A model generated the notes under the pieces. The model was not told where the DNA came from. It saw only the letters and a list, made by a program, of their open reading frames with translations, and made no database searches. DNA of 64,000 nucleotides, taken from the NCBI RefSeq assembly GCF_026342435.1, contig NZ_JAPEMT010000002.1, forward strand, positions 248,001 through 312,000. The letters run 5' to 3'. Source of the DNA: Streptomyces sp. NBC_00237 (GTDB taxonomy: Bacteria; Actinomycetota; Actinomycetes; Streptomycetales; Streptomycetaceae). This document shows, in pieces, positions 42,104 to 49,491 of the stretch. Numbering within the stretch: the first letter of the stretch is position 1; each line of letters starts with the position of its first letter. A program made the translations under genes and the position numbers.

Positions 42104-43369
42104 TTGTCCGACAACGTCATCGTCGACGCCTTCATGACCCTGCACCGCGACCTGCCCCGGCAGAGCCCCGGTTCGGACGGCACCACCCGGCACTTCCTCT
42201 CCCTCGCCTCGCTGGCGGGGCGGCTTCCCGAGCGTCCGCGCGTCCTCGACCTGGGCTGCGGCCCGGGCCGTGCCGCGCTGCTGCTGGCAGCCGAGGCCGG
42301 TGCGCGGGTGACCGCCGTCGACCTCTACGAGCCGTTCCTCGACGAGCTGCGCGCGTCCGCCTCGGCCCGTGGGCTCAGTGACTCGATCCGTACCGTCAAC
42401 GCCGACATGGGCGCCCTCGAAGGCCCCGGCTTCGAGGACGGCTCCTTCGACCTGGTCTGGGCCGAGGGGTCGGCGTACAACATCGGCTTCGCCACCGCCC
42501 TCGCGCGGTGGAAGCGGCTGCTCGCGCCGGGCGGCGTGCTCGTCGTCTCCGAGATCGAGTGGACCGCCGAGCAGCCCTCGGCGGGGGTCCGCGCCTTCTG
42601 GGACCCGCAGTACCCGCTGCGCTCGCGCGCCGAGAACGCGGCGGCGGCCGTCGCAGCCGGGTACGACGTCCTCGGTACGTACCTCCAGCCGGAGAACGAC
42701 TGGGACGAGTACTACGGCCCGCTCGGCGAGCGGGTCGCCACCACCGATCCGGCCGTGCCCGGCATGGCCGAGGCCCTCGCGATGAGCCGCGAGGAGATCG
42801 AGATCCGCCGGAAGCACGGATCGGAATACGGGTACAGCGGGTACGTCCTGCGGCCCGTCGACCCGCGCTGGCGGACCCGTCCCGAGACCGCCGCCGACGT
42901 TCCGGCCGTGCACGCCGTGAACGCCGCCGCCTTCGAGACCGAGGGCGAGGCGGACCTCGTGGAGGCACTGCGCCAGGACCCCGGGGCATGGCTGGACGGT
43001 CTGTCGTACGTCGCCGAGGCGCCGGACGGCTCCGTCGCGGCGTACGCGCTGATCACCCGCTGCCACGTCGACGGCGCTCCGGCGGCCGCGCTGGCACCCG
43101 TCGCGGTCTCTCCGGAGTTCCAGCGGCAGGGGGCGGGGGCAGCGGTCACGCGCGCTGTGATCGATGCCGCCCGGGTCCGTGGGGAGCGGGTGCTGCTGGT
43201 GCTCGGGCACCCGGAGTACTACCCGAAGTTCGGGTTCGCTCCGGCGTCCGGGCTGGGCATCCGGCCCGGTTTCGAGGTACCGGACGAGGCCATGATGGCG
43301 CTCGTGCTCGACGAGGCGGTGGAACCGCCGCGCGGTGAGATCAGGTACCCGGCGGCGTTCGGGGTCTGA
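42104..43369 (+). CDS. SAM-methyltransferase / GNAT acetyltransferase fusion
   Basis: A 421-residue two-domain protein. Residues 1-255 are a class I methyltransferase (VLDLGCGPGRAALLLA motif I near 48, acidic loop AVDLYEPF, TVNADMGALEGPGFEDGSFDLVWAEG, YYGPLGERV lid), like UbiE/MMT-type small-molecule methylases. Residues 258-421 are a YhbS-like GNAT domain (TRPETAADVPAVHAVNAAAF; acetyl-CoA loop VSPEFQRQGAGAAVTRAVIDAA; YYPKFGFAPASGLGI). TTG 42104 follows AAGGGA. The stop is inside a 24-bp tandem duplication, and a clear terminator follows. Confidence 0.9.
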   Translation: MSDNVIVDAFMTLHRDLPRQSPGSDGTTRHFLSLASLAGRLPERPRVLDLGCGPGRAALLLAAEAGARVTAVDLYEPFLDELRASASARGLSDSIRTVNADMGALEGPGFEDGSFDLVWAEGSAYNIGFATALARWKRLLAPGGVLVVSEIEWTAEQPSAGVRAFWDPQYPLRSRAENAAAAVAAGYDVLGTYLQPENDWDEYYGPLGERVATTDPAVPGMAEALAMSREEIEIRRKHGSEYGYSGYVLRPVDPRWRTRPETAADVPAVHAVNAAAFETEGEADLVEALRQDPGAWLDGLSYVAEAPDGSVAAYALITRCHVDGAPAAALAPVAVSPEFQRQGAGAAVTRAVIDAARVRGERVLLVLGHPEYYPKFGFAPASGLGIRPGFEVPDEAMMALVLDEAVEPPRGEIRYPAAFGV

Positions 43370-43405
43370 TCCGGGCGAAGAACCGGGGTCTGATCCGGCC
43401 GAAGA
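43360..43405. repeat. 24-bp tandem duplication over the stop of the fusion gene
   Basis: CGGGGTCTGATCCGGGCGAAG occurs at 43360 and again 24 bp later (43384, one mismatch). The TGA of the fusion gene lies in the first copy, and the second copy repeats it. Confidence 0.8.
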
Positions 43406-43414
43406 GTGGGAAGT

Positions 43415-43455
43415 CCTGCCCCTGTCGCACCCGCGACAGGGGCAGGGCCCTTTTC
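43415..43455 (+). terminator. Rho-independent terminator after the methyltransferase-GNAT gene
   Basis: A 14-bp perfect stem CCTGCCCCTGTCGC/GCGACAGGGGCAGG with a 4-nt loop is followed by GCCCTTTTC. Confidence 0.9.
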
Positions 43456-43559
43456 ACGGAGGCTTTGCGCCACCGATACGGCCGAAGTCCGTCCGAAGTA
43501 CGGACAAGCGGCTTTTGTACGGCAGACTTGGCAGCCGGGAACCGAAGCGAAGGATGGTT

Positions 43560-44165
43560 ATGCCGACCACACCAGCCACTGCGGCGAACAGCGCACAGAA
43601 CGGATCGGCGGGCGCCGACGCCCCAGAGATCCTCCTCGAACTGGTCGACGAGAGCGGCAACACCATCGGCACCGCGGAGAAGCTCTCCGCCCACCAGCCC
43701 CCCGGGCAGTTGCACCGCGCGTTCTCCGTCTTCCTCTTCGACGAGACGGGGCGGCTGCTGCTCCAGCAGCGCGCGCTGGGCAAGTACCACTCCCCCGGCG
43801 TGTGGTCCAACACCTGCTGCGGCCACCCTTATCCGGACGAGGGCCCCTTCGCGGCGGCCGCCCGGCGTACGCACGAGGAGCTGGGGGTCTCCCCGACGCT
43901 GCTCGCGGAGGCGGGAACGGTCCGCTACAACCACCCGGACCCGGCATCCGGTCTGGTCGAGCAGGAGTTCAACCACCTCTTCGTCGGGCTGGTGCAGTCG
44001 TCGCTGCGGCCGGACCCGGAGGAGGTCGGGGACACCGCGTTCGTGACGCCCCAGGAGTTGGCGGAGCAGCACGCGAAGGACCCGTTCTCGGCGTGGTTCA
44101 TGACGGTGCTGGACGCGGCGCGGCCCGCGATCAGGGAACTGACGGGGGACGCGGCGGGCTGGTAG
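43560..44165 (+). CDS. idi: Isopentenyl-diphosphate delta-isomerase type I
   Basis: A 201-residue Nudix-fold isomerase that interconverts IPP and DMAPP. The start of the fold is LELVDESGNTIGTAEKLSAH; the catalytic Cys is in SNTCCGHPYPDE and the metal Glu in RRTHEELGVSPTLL; EFNHLFVG is the last conserved block. ATG 43560 is favoured (AAGGA, 5 nt spacing); ATG 43554 would leave no spacer. It stands alone but serves the same IPP pool as the hopanoid operon. Confidence 0.95.
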   Translation: MPTTPATAANSAQNGSAGADAPEILLELVDESGNTIGTAEKLSAHQPPGQLHRAFSVFLFDETGRLLLQQRALGKYHSPGVWSNTCCGHPYPDEGPFAAAARRTHEELGVSPTLLAEAGTVRYNHPDPASGLVEQEFNHLFVGLVQSSLRPDPEEVGDTAFVTPQELAEQHAKDPFSAWFMTVLDAARPAIRELTGDAAGW

Positions 44166-44182
44166 GCCCCCGGTCCCGACCG

Positions 44183-44692
44183 CTAGTGCGCGGTGAGCGG
44201 CAGGGCGGCCCAGATGACCTTGCCGCCGCTCGCGGTGTGCTCGACGTCGCAGACGCCGCCGGATTCGGCGGCGATCTCCCGTACGAGCAGCAGTCCGCGC
44301 CCGCCGGTCTGCGCGTAGTCCGTCTCCAGCGGTTTGGGGCGGTAGGGGTGGCTGTCCTCGACGGACACCCGTATCCACTCGGCGCCGACGGCCACCTCCA
44401 CGGCCAGCTCCGGGGAGAGCAGGGCCGCGTGCTTGACGGAGTTGGTGACCAGTTCGGAGACGATCAGCAGGAGTCCCTGCACCAGGTCCTCCGACGCGGG
44501 CACGCGCTGGCGTCGGATCAGGTCGCGCACCGCGTGCCGGGCCTGGGGTACGGAGATGTCGACGGCCGGGGCGGTGAACCGCCAGACGCCCTCGTAGGCC
44601 CGTGGGGGTTCCGCGGAGTCCACGGACCCGTTCCCCGGCGGGGCGCCCACGGCCCCGTCCGGGGGTGGGGCGCTCCCACGGCTCTCCATCAT
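44183..44692 (-). CDS. RsbW-like ATP-binding regulatory protein
   Basis: A 169-residue HATPase_c_2 protein. The N-box is LLLIVSELVTNSVKHA, the G1/G2 region VEDSHPYRPKPLETDYAQTGGRGLLLVREIA; it lacks a dimerisation/His domain, as in Streptomyces anti-sigma/anti-anti-sigma serine kinases. The target is unknown. ATG 44692 follows GAGGG; a GTG at 44725 (no Shine-Dalgarno) would add 11 residues. The N-terminal 40 residues are Pro/Gly-rich. It converges with idi, 17 nt away. Confidence 0.85.
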   Translation of the reverse strand: MMESRGSAPPPDGAVGAPPGNGSVDSAEPPRAYEGVWRFTAPAVDISVPQARHAVRDLIRRQRVPASEDLVQGLLLIVSELVTNSVKHAALLSPELAVEVAVGAEWIRVSVEDSHPYRPKPLETDYAQTGGRGLLLVREIAAESGGVCDVEHTASGGKVIWAALPLTAH

Positions 44693-44842
44693 CGGGCACC
44701 CGCCCTCGCGCTCGGTCGTGACCACGGTTCGAGTGTTCGGGGCACAACGGTCCGGACCAACGCACTGATCACAAGTTGACGGAAATCGACCGATGACGAC
44801 CGGGATTGCAACCGTTCGCGACGGTTGCCGTCCGGTTGACCG

Positions 44843-45556
44843 TCAGTTCGTTGACCGGCCCTGATCTTCCGGTTTGTTGAGGTCGGCCCTTTCCGGCTGG
44901 TCCGGGGTCTGCTCCGCCGGCTCGGGAGCGGGGGTCGCGCGCCGGCCCTCGGGGGTTTCGGGCGTCTCGGTCGTCTCGGGCGTCTCGGGTCGCATCGCCT
45001 CCGAGGCCATCTCCATGACCCGGCGACCGCCCATGCCGATGGAGACCAGGCCCAGCCCGTCGAAGAACAGGGCCAGCGAGAAGAACGTACCGAGGACGTA
45101 CAGGCTGGAGTGCGGCCAGTCGAAGAGCACCAGGATGCCGAGCAGCAGGCCGAACGCACCCTGGACGAGGGTCCACCCGAACTGCGGACCGCGCACCACC
45201 ACGCTGCCGACCACCCGGAAGAGGCCACCGGTGAGGAAGAGCAGGGCGGCGAACATGGTGAGGGCTTCCGCGGTCACGACGGGGTGGCGGATGACGACGA
45301 CGCCCGCGGCGATGTTGAGGGCGGCGACGACGACGCCGAGCCAGAAGAAGCTGGTGCCGCGTGACTGGACGGACTGGAGCAGGCCGACGAGTCCGCCGAC
45401 CAGCAGCAGCCAGCCGAAGAGGACCATCGAGGTGAGGGTGGCGAAGCCGGTGTAGAACAGCCCGACCAGGCCGCCGATGACCAGCAGGATGCCCAGGAAC
45501 GCCAGCCAGCCGAAGTTCCGGCTCAGTTTCTTGCTCTCGCGGGTCGGTTGCACCAT
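44843..45556 (-). CDS. HdeD/DUF308-like membrane protein
   Basis: A 237-residue protein with six predicted membrane helices in three helix pairs (for example FGWLAFLGILLVIGGLVGLFY, MVLFGWLLLVGGLVGLL, FFWLGVVVAALNIAAGVVVI, FGLLLGILVLFDW). This is the HdeD family, linked to acid or membrane stress in enterics; its function in Streptomyces is unknown. The last 50 residues are a cytoplasmic Pro/Glu/Thr tail (PETPETTETPETPE) encoded by a 9-bp tandem repeat (44951-44986). ATG 45556 has GAGGAG at 7 nt. Confidence 0.87.
   Translation of the reverse strand: MVQPTRESKKLSRNFGWLAFLGILLVIGGLVGLFYTGFATLTSMVLFGWLLLVGGLVGLLQSVQSRGTSFFWLGVVVAALNIAAGVVVIRHPVVTAEALTMFAALLFLTGGLFRVVGSVVVRGPQFGWTLVQGAFGLLLGILVLFDWPHSSLYVLGTFFSLALFFDGLGLVSIGMGGRRVMEMASEAMRPETPETTETPETPEGRRATPAPEPAEQTPDQPERADLNKPEDQGRSTN
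44951..44986. repeat. 9-bp x4 coding minisatellite in the HdeD-like gene
   Basis: Four 9-bp units (GGGGGTTTC, GGGCGTCTC, GGTCGTCTC, GGGCGTCTC) encode ET-P steps on the minus strand. The first unit equals the unit in the GlxA-like gene 2.9 kb away. Confidence 0.8.
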
Positions 45557-45645
45557 GTGAGCACTCCTCGGTCGGCCCCCGTGCCTGCCTCGGCCCCCCG
45601 ATGCCCCCGATCATAGGTTCGGAAGGGGCGGATAGCATCCGGCCC

Positions 45646-46404
45646 ATGGATCCGCTTTCCCGGGTGACCTGCTCCGTCACCGACTCCGTCGCCACGGTGG
45701 TGCTTAGCAATCCCGCCAAACGCAATGCGATGACCGCCGGGATGTGGCGCGAGCTGCCGGAACTGCTGGGGAGGCTGGCCGTCGACCCCGAGGTGCGGGC
45801 GTTGGTCCTTGTGGGTGAGGGGGAGACCTTCTGCGCCGGGGCGGACATTTCTTCCCTGCGCGACCCCGGGGATACGGGAGGGACTCCGCAGGAGCTGGCG
45901 GTGCGGGCCGAGGAGGCGCTCGCCGCGTTTGCGAAACCGACGCTGGCGGCGGTACGGGGGTACTGCGTGGGCGGCGGGAGCCAGCTCGCGGCGGCCTGCG
46001 ATCTGCGGTTCGCGCAGGAGGGGGCGCTCTTCGGAGTGACTCCGGCGAAGCTGGGGATCGTCTACCCCTCGTCGTCGACGCGGCGGCTGGCGGCTCTGGT
46101 GGGCCCGGCGGCCACGAAGTACCTGTTGTTCTCCGGGGAGTTGATCGACACGGAGCGGGCGCTGCGCACGGGGCTGGTGGACGAGGTGCTGCCGGAGGGG
46201 CAACTCGCCAAGCGGGTTGCCGAGTTCACGCGCGTACTGGTGTCGCGGTCGCAGCTCACGCAGGCGGCGGCGAAGGAGTTCGCGGACGGGCGCACCGACC
46301 GGGACGACCACTGGGCGGAGCAGGCGCGCGGAAGCGGCGACACCGCCGAGGGGGTCGCCGCCTTCCTGGAGCGCCGGGCGCCGGACTTCACCTGGAACGC
46401 GTGA
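45646..46404 (+). CDS. Enoyl-CoA hydratase/isomerase family protein
   Basis: A 252-residue crotonase-fold enzyme. NPAKRNAMTAGMW, ETFCAGADISSL (first oxyanion loop), RGYCVGGGSQLAAACDLRFA (second oxyanion and one catalytic-Glu position taken by Ser/Gln, so isomerase or other activity is possible) and GVTPAKLGIVYPSSSTRRLAALVGP follow. ATG 45646 is the family start. The gene stands alone; the CoA substrate is unknown. Confidence 0.85.
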   Translation: MDPLSRVTCSVTDSVATVVLSNPAKRNAMTAGMWRELPELLGRLAVDPEVRALVLVGEGETFCAGADISSLRDPGDTGGTPQELAVRAEEALAAFAKPTLAAVRGYCVGGGSQLAAACDLRFAQEGALFGVTPAKLGIVYPSSSTRRLAALVGPAATKYLLFSGELIDTERALRTGLVDEVLPEGQLAKRVAEFTRVLVSRSQLTQAAAKEFADGRTDRDDHWAEQARGSGDTAEGVAAFLERRAPDFTWNA

Positions 46405-46422
46405 CGCCTGTCTGACGTTCCA

Positions 46423-47049
46423 TCAGACCTTCAGCTCACCGAGGCAGTACGCGACCACCTCGGCCGGGGCCTTGTCCGGTGATCCGGCGTCGTAGGGCGG
46501 CTGCGGGTCGTACTCGGTCATGAGCTGGATGACCTGCGCGACCATGTCCCCCTGGATCTTCCCGACCAGGGTCAGGCCCATGTCGATGCCGGAGGAGACG
46601 CCTGCGGCGGTGACGTACTTGCCGTCGAAGACGACCCGTTCCCCCGTCGGGCGGGCTCCCAGCCCCTCCAGGGTGTCCATCGCCAACCAGTGGGTGGTGG
46701 CCCGGCGGCCGTGGAGGAGGCCCGCCGCGGCGAGGGCCAACGAGCCCGTGCAGACGGAGGTGGTCCAGGTGGTGGTGGGGTCGACGGCCCGGAGCCAGTC
46801 CAGGAGCGCCGTGTTCTCGGTCTGGTTCGTCGCGTCGGGGCCGCCAGGGACGATGACGATGTCGGGGCGGGTGACCTCGGCGAAGGAACGGGTGGCGACG
46901 ATGCACAGGTCGCCCCGGTCGTTGCGGACGGGGCCGGCCTGCTCGGCGACGAGGACGGTCTCCGCACCGGGCAGGTTGCCGAGTGTCTCGTAGGGGCCGA
47001 TGGCGTCGAGGGCGGTGAAGTTCTCGTACAGGGCGATGGCGATCTGCAT
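46423..47049 (-). CDS. DJ-1/PfpI-family protein (isonitrile-hydratase-like)
   Basis: A 208-residue DJ-1/PfpI domain. IALYENFTALDAIGPYETL is the start, VPGGPDATNQTEN follows, and the nucleophile-elbow Cys lies in TTSVCTGSLALAAAGLL, with THW and VSSGIDMGLTLVG downstream. Such proteins include isonitrile hydratase and glyoxalase III relatives. It lies 41 nt after a GlxA regulator on the same strand and is probably its target. ATG 47049 has GGAAAGG. Confidence 0.87.
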   Translation of the reverse strand: MQIAIALYENFTALDAIGPYETLGNLPGAETVLVAEQAGPVRNDRGDLCIVATRSFAEVTRPDIVIVPGGPDATNQTENTALLDWLRAVDPTTTWTTSVCTGSLALAAAGLLHGRRATTHWLAMDTLEGLGARPTGERVVFDGKYVTAAGVSSGIDMGLTLVGKIQGDMVAQVIQLMTEYDPQPPYDAGSPDKAPAEVVAYCLGELKV

Positions 47050-47090
47050 GGGAATGCCTTTCCGGGCGGGGTTTTTGACGGTGTGTGAGT

Positions 47091-48110
47091 TCAGTCGGCG
47101 GGCGTTGCCGTACGGAAGCGGCGACGGTATTCGGCGGGGGCCGTGCCGAGTGCTTTGACGAAGGCGCGGCGCATGGCCTCGGGCGTGCCGTAGCCGCTGG
47201 CCCGGGACACGCACTCGACGCCCTCGGGGCCGTCCTCCAGGAGGCGGCGGGCGTGTTCGAGGCGTACGCGGTCGACGTAGCGGCCCGGGGTGGTCCCCGT
47301 TTCGGCGTGGAAGGCGCGGGCGAAGTGGCGGGGGGAGAGCTGGGCGCGGGCGGCGAGGGCTTCGACGGAGAGGTCGGCGGCGGGGTGTTCGGAGATGTAC
47401 TGCTGGACGTCGCGCAGCGGTGCGCGTTGGGCGGTCTGGGCACAGAGCTGGGCGCTGAACTGGGCCTGGTTTCCCGGGCGTCGCAGGAAGACGACCAGGT
47501 GGCGGGCGACGGTGAGGGCGACGTCGCGGCCGTGGTCCTCCTCGACGAGGGCGAGGGCGAGGTCGATTCCGGCGGTGACCCCGGCGGAGGTGGCGAGGCG
47601 GCCCTCGCGGACGTAGACGGCGTCGGGGTCGACGTGGACGGCGGGATAGGTGCGGGCGAGGTGGTCGGCGACGTGCCAGTGGGTGGCGACGCGGTGGCCG
47701 TCGAGGAGCCCCGCCTCGGCGAGGTAGAGGGCGCCGCTGCACACGGAGACGAGGCGGTCGGCGTGGGGGGCGTTGGTCCGGAGCCAGGTGGTGAGGCGCG
47801 GGTCGAGGGTCTTGGTGGCGGGTCCGCCGGGGACGAGGAGGGTGAGGTGGGTGGGGGTTTCGGGGGTTTCGGGGGTTTCGGGAATGGCCTCTTCGAGGGC
47901 GGGGGCGAGGGGGCTCAGGGGGGCGTCGGGAAGGAGGGTGAGGTGGCTGCTGGTTCGGACGGGGTGGCCGTCGACGGAGGCGGTGAGGATTTCGTAGGGG
48001 GTGCCCGTCGCCTCCGCCGCGCCTGCGAAGACCTCCACAGGACCCGTCACGTCCAGGCTCTGCACTCCGTCGAAGAGGACGACCAGTACGCGTCGGTGCA
48101 GGTGCGGCAT
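47091..48110 (-). CDS. GlxA-family regulator (DJ-1 domain + AraC HTH)
   Basis: A 339-residue protein. N-terminal DJ-1/PfpI (VLVVLFDGVQSLDVTGPVEVFA, LLVPGGP, LVSVCSGALYLAEAGLL with a Cys at the elbow), then a C-terminal AraC helix-turn-helix (DLSVEALAARAQLSPRHFARAFHAETGTTPGRYVDRVRLEHARRLL). A PETPETPETP insert at about 77-88 comes from a 9-bp x3 repeat. It likely senses a small metabolite and controls the adjacent PfpI-like gene. ATG 48110 has GGAGGGGG at 9 nt. Confidence 0.9.
   Translation of the reverse strand: MPHLHRRVLVVLFDGVQSLDVTGPVEVFAGAAEATGTPYEILTASVDGHPVRTSSHLTLLPDAPLSPLAPALEEAIPETPETPETPTHLTLLVPGGPATKTLDPRLTTWLRTNAPHADRLVSVCSGALYLAEAGLLDGHRVATHWHVADHLARTYPAVHVDPDAVYVREGRLATSAGVTAGIDLALALVEEDHGRDVALTVARHLVVFLRRPGNQAQFSAQLCAQTAQRAPLRDVQQYISEHPAADLSVEALAARAQLSPRHFARAFHAETGTTPGRYVDRVRLEHARRLLEDGPEGVECVSRASGYGTPEAMRRAFVKALGTAPAEYRRRFRTATPAD
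47853..47879. repeat. 9-bp x3 coding minisatellite in the GlxA-like gene
   Basis: Three perfect copies of GGGGGTTTC encode repeated PET residues on the minus strand. Confidence 0.85.
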
Positions 48111-48270
48111 GGGCCGGTTCCCCCTCCGTGGTGGGTGTCGGTGTCGGTTTCGGTGTCGCTGACTTCATGGTTCGACACCCGAGGGCATGGCCGCAATGAC
48201 GAGCTCCCCACCTTTTCTGCCATCGGGGCCCGCCCTACCCTCCGTACTAAGCAGTCGGTAACGTGCAGGC

Positions 48271-49140
48271 ATGACGACTTCCTCGCTGCCCGCGCGTGCC
48301 GGGCGCCGCTGCCACAATCCCCTCAACTCGCTCCATTCCACGGTGTACTTCTCGCCGGAGTACGCCAAGGAGCTCACCGCGATCGGCATCGTGGACGACG
48401 AGGCTCCGTTCATGGTCGGCCGGGCCGCCGCCCTGGGGAAGGTCGGTCCCGGTGTGATCACCGCGGCCTTCTACAACTACAACTACGACCTGATCGCCAA
48501 GGTCGTCCCGGCCGTGTGGGAGATCGCGTCGCCCGAGGCCGTGCTCGGGGCGCGGATGCGGGCCGCGGACGCGGCGCTGCGGCGGCTGCTCGGGGACGAC
48601 GTCATCGGGTCGCCCGAGATCGTGGAGGCGGCGGCGCTGGCGCGGCGGGCGGCGGAGGCGTGCACCCGGCACGCCCGGCCGCTGTACGCGGCCCACGCCG
48701 ACCTGCCGTACCCCGAGGAGCCGCACCTCGTGCTCTGGCACGCGGCGACCCTGTTGCGCGAGCACCGGGGCGACGGCCACCTGACCGCTCTGCTGAACGC
48801 CGGTCTCGACCCGGTGGAGGCGCTGGTCAGCCACACCGCGACGGGGCGGGGCATGAACCCGCGCTGGGTGGTGCGGACGCGCGGCTGGTCGCGGGCCGAC
48901 TGGGACGCCGCCGCCGACCGGCTGCGGGGGCGCGGGCTGCTGGACGCCGAGGGCGAGTTGACGGAGGCGGGCACGAAGCTGCGGGCCGACGTCGAGGACG
49001 CGACCGACCGGCTCGACCTCGCCCCGTACGAACACCTGGGTGCGGAGGGCGTGGAGCGGCTCACGGAACTGGGGCGCGGCTTCCTGTTGACGGCCGCCGC
49101 CGCGGGGGCCTTCCCGGAGACGCTGCTCGGGAAGGGCTGA
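48271..49140 (+). CDS. SCO6745-family protein
   Basis: A 289-residue cytoplasmic protein. NPLNSLHSTVYFSPEYAKELTAIGI, ALGKVGPGVITAAFYNYNYDLIAKVVPAVW and WVVRTRGWSRADWDAAADRLRGRGLLDAEGELTEAGTKLRADVEDATD (winged-helix-like) are the SCO6745 family pattern. No catalytic motif is known and no partner is adjacent. ATG 48271 is used; it diverges from the GlxA gene. Confidence 0.82.
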   Translation: MTTSSLPARAGRRCHNPLNSLHSTVYFSPEYAKELTAIGIVDDEAPFMVGRAAALGKVGPGVITAAFYNYNYDLIAKVVPAVWEIASPEAVLGARMRAADAALRRLLGDDVIGSPEIVEAAALARRAAEACTRHARPLYAAHADLPYPEEPHLVLWHAATLLREHRGDGHLTALLNAGLDPVEALVSHTATGRGMNPRWVVRTRGWSRADWDAAADRLRGRGLLDAEGELTEAGTKLRADVEDATDRLDLAPYEHLGAEGVERLTELGRGFLLTAAAAGAFPETLLGKG

Positions 49141-49245
49141 GGGCCGTCTCCGCTCCCGGTGCGTTCCCGGCGCGCTTCCGACGCGTTTACGGGGCGGGCT
49201 CGCGGCTACCCGGACGGGGAACGTCCGTACGACAGAGGAGGCCCC

Positions 49246-49380
49246 GTGTTCCGAGCCATTGCCGATGCCCTGCGCACCGTGGGCGGGGCGATAGCCACCG
49301 TCGTGACGCTGCCCTTCCGGCTGCTCGCCAAGCTGTTCGGCGGGGCCTCCGGGGGTGGGCGCAGGACCCGCCGGGTGTGA
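49246..49380 (+). CDS. LPFR-motif small membrane protein
   Basis: A 44-residue protein starting at GTG 49246 with GAGGAG upstream. It has an amphipathic/hydrophobic stretch IADALRTVGGAIATVVT, the conserved LPFRLLAKLFGG motif and a basic tail (GGGRRTRRV). Such actinobacterial LPFR small proteins are widespread and of unknown function. It lies 106 nt after the SCO6745 gene and 111 nt before tex. Confidence 0.8.
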   Translation: MFRAIADALRTVGGAIATVVTLPFRLLAKLFGGASGGGRRTRRV

Positions 49381-49491
49381 GCCCGTGAACGGCTTGTCGG
49401 TGCCGCACGGCAGAATGCAGGTGCACCCTCGGTGACGCAGCCGTGAGGTGCACCATGCACTGCCCGCAGGAGAAGGCGAGTCGGTAACACC

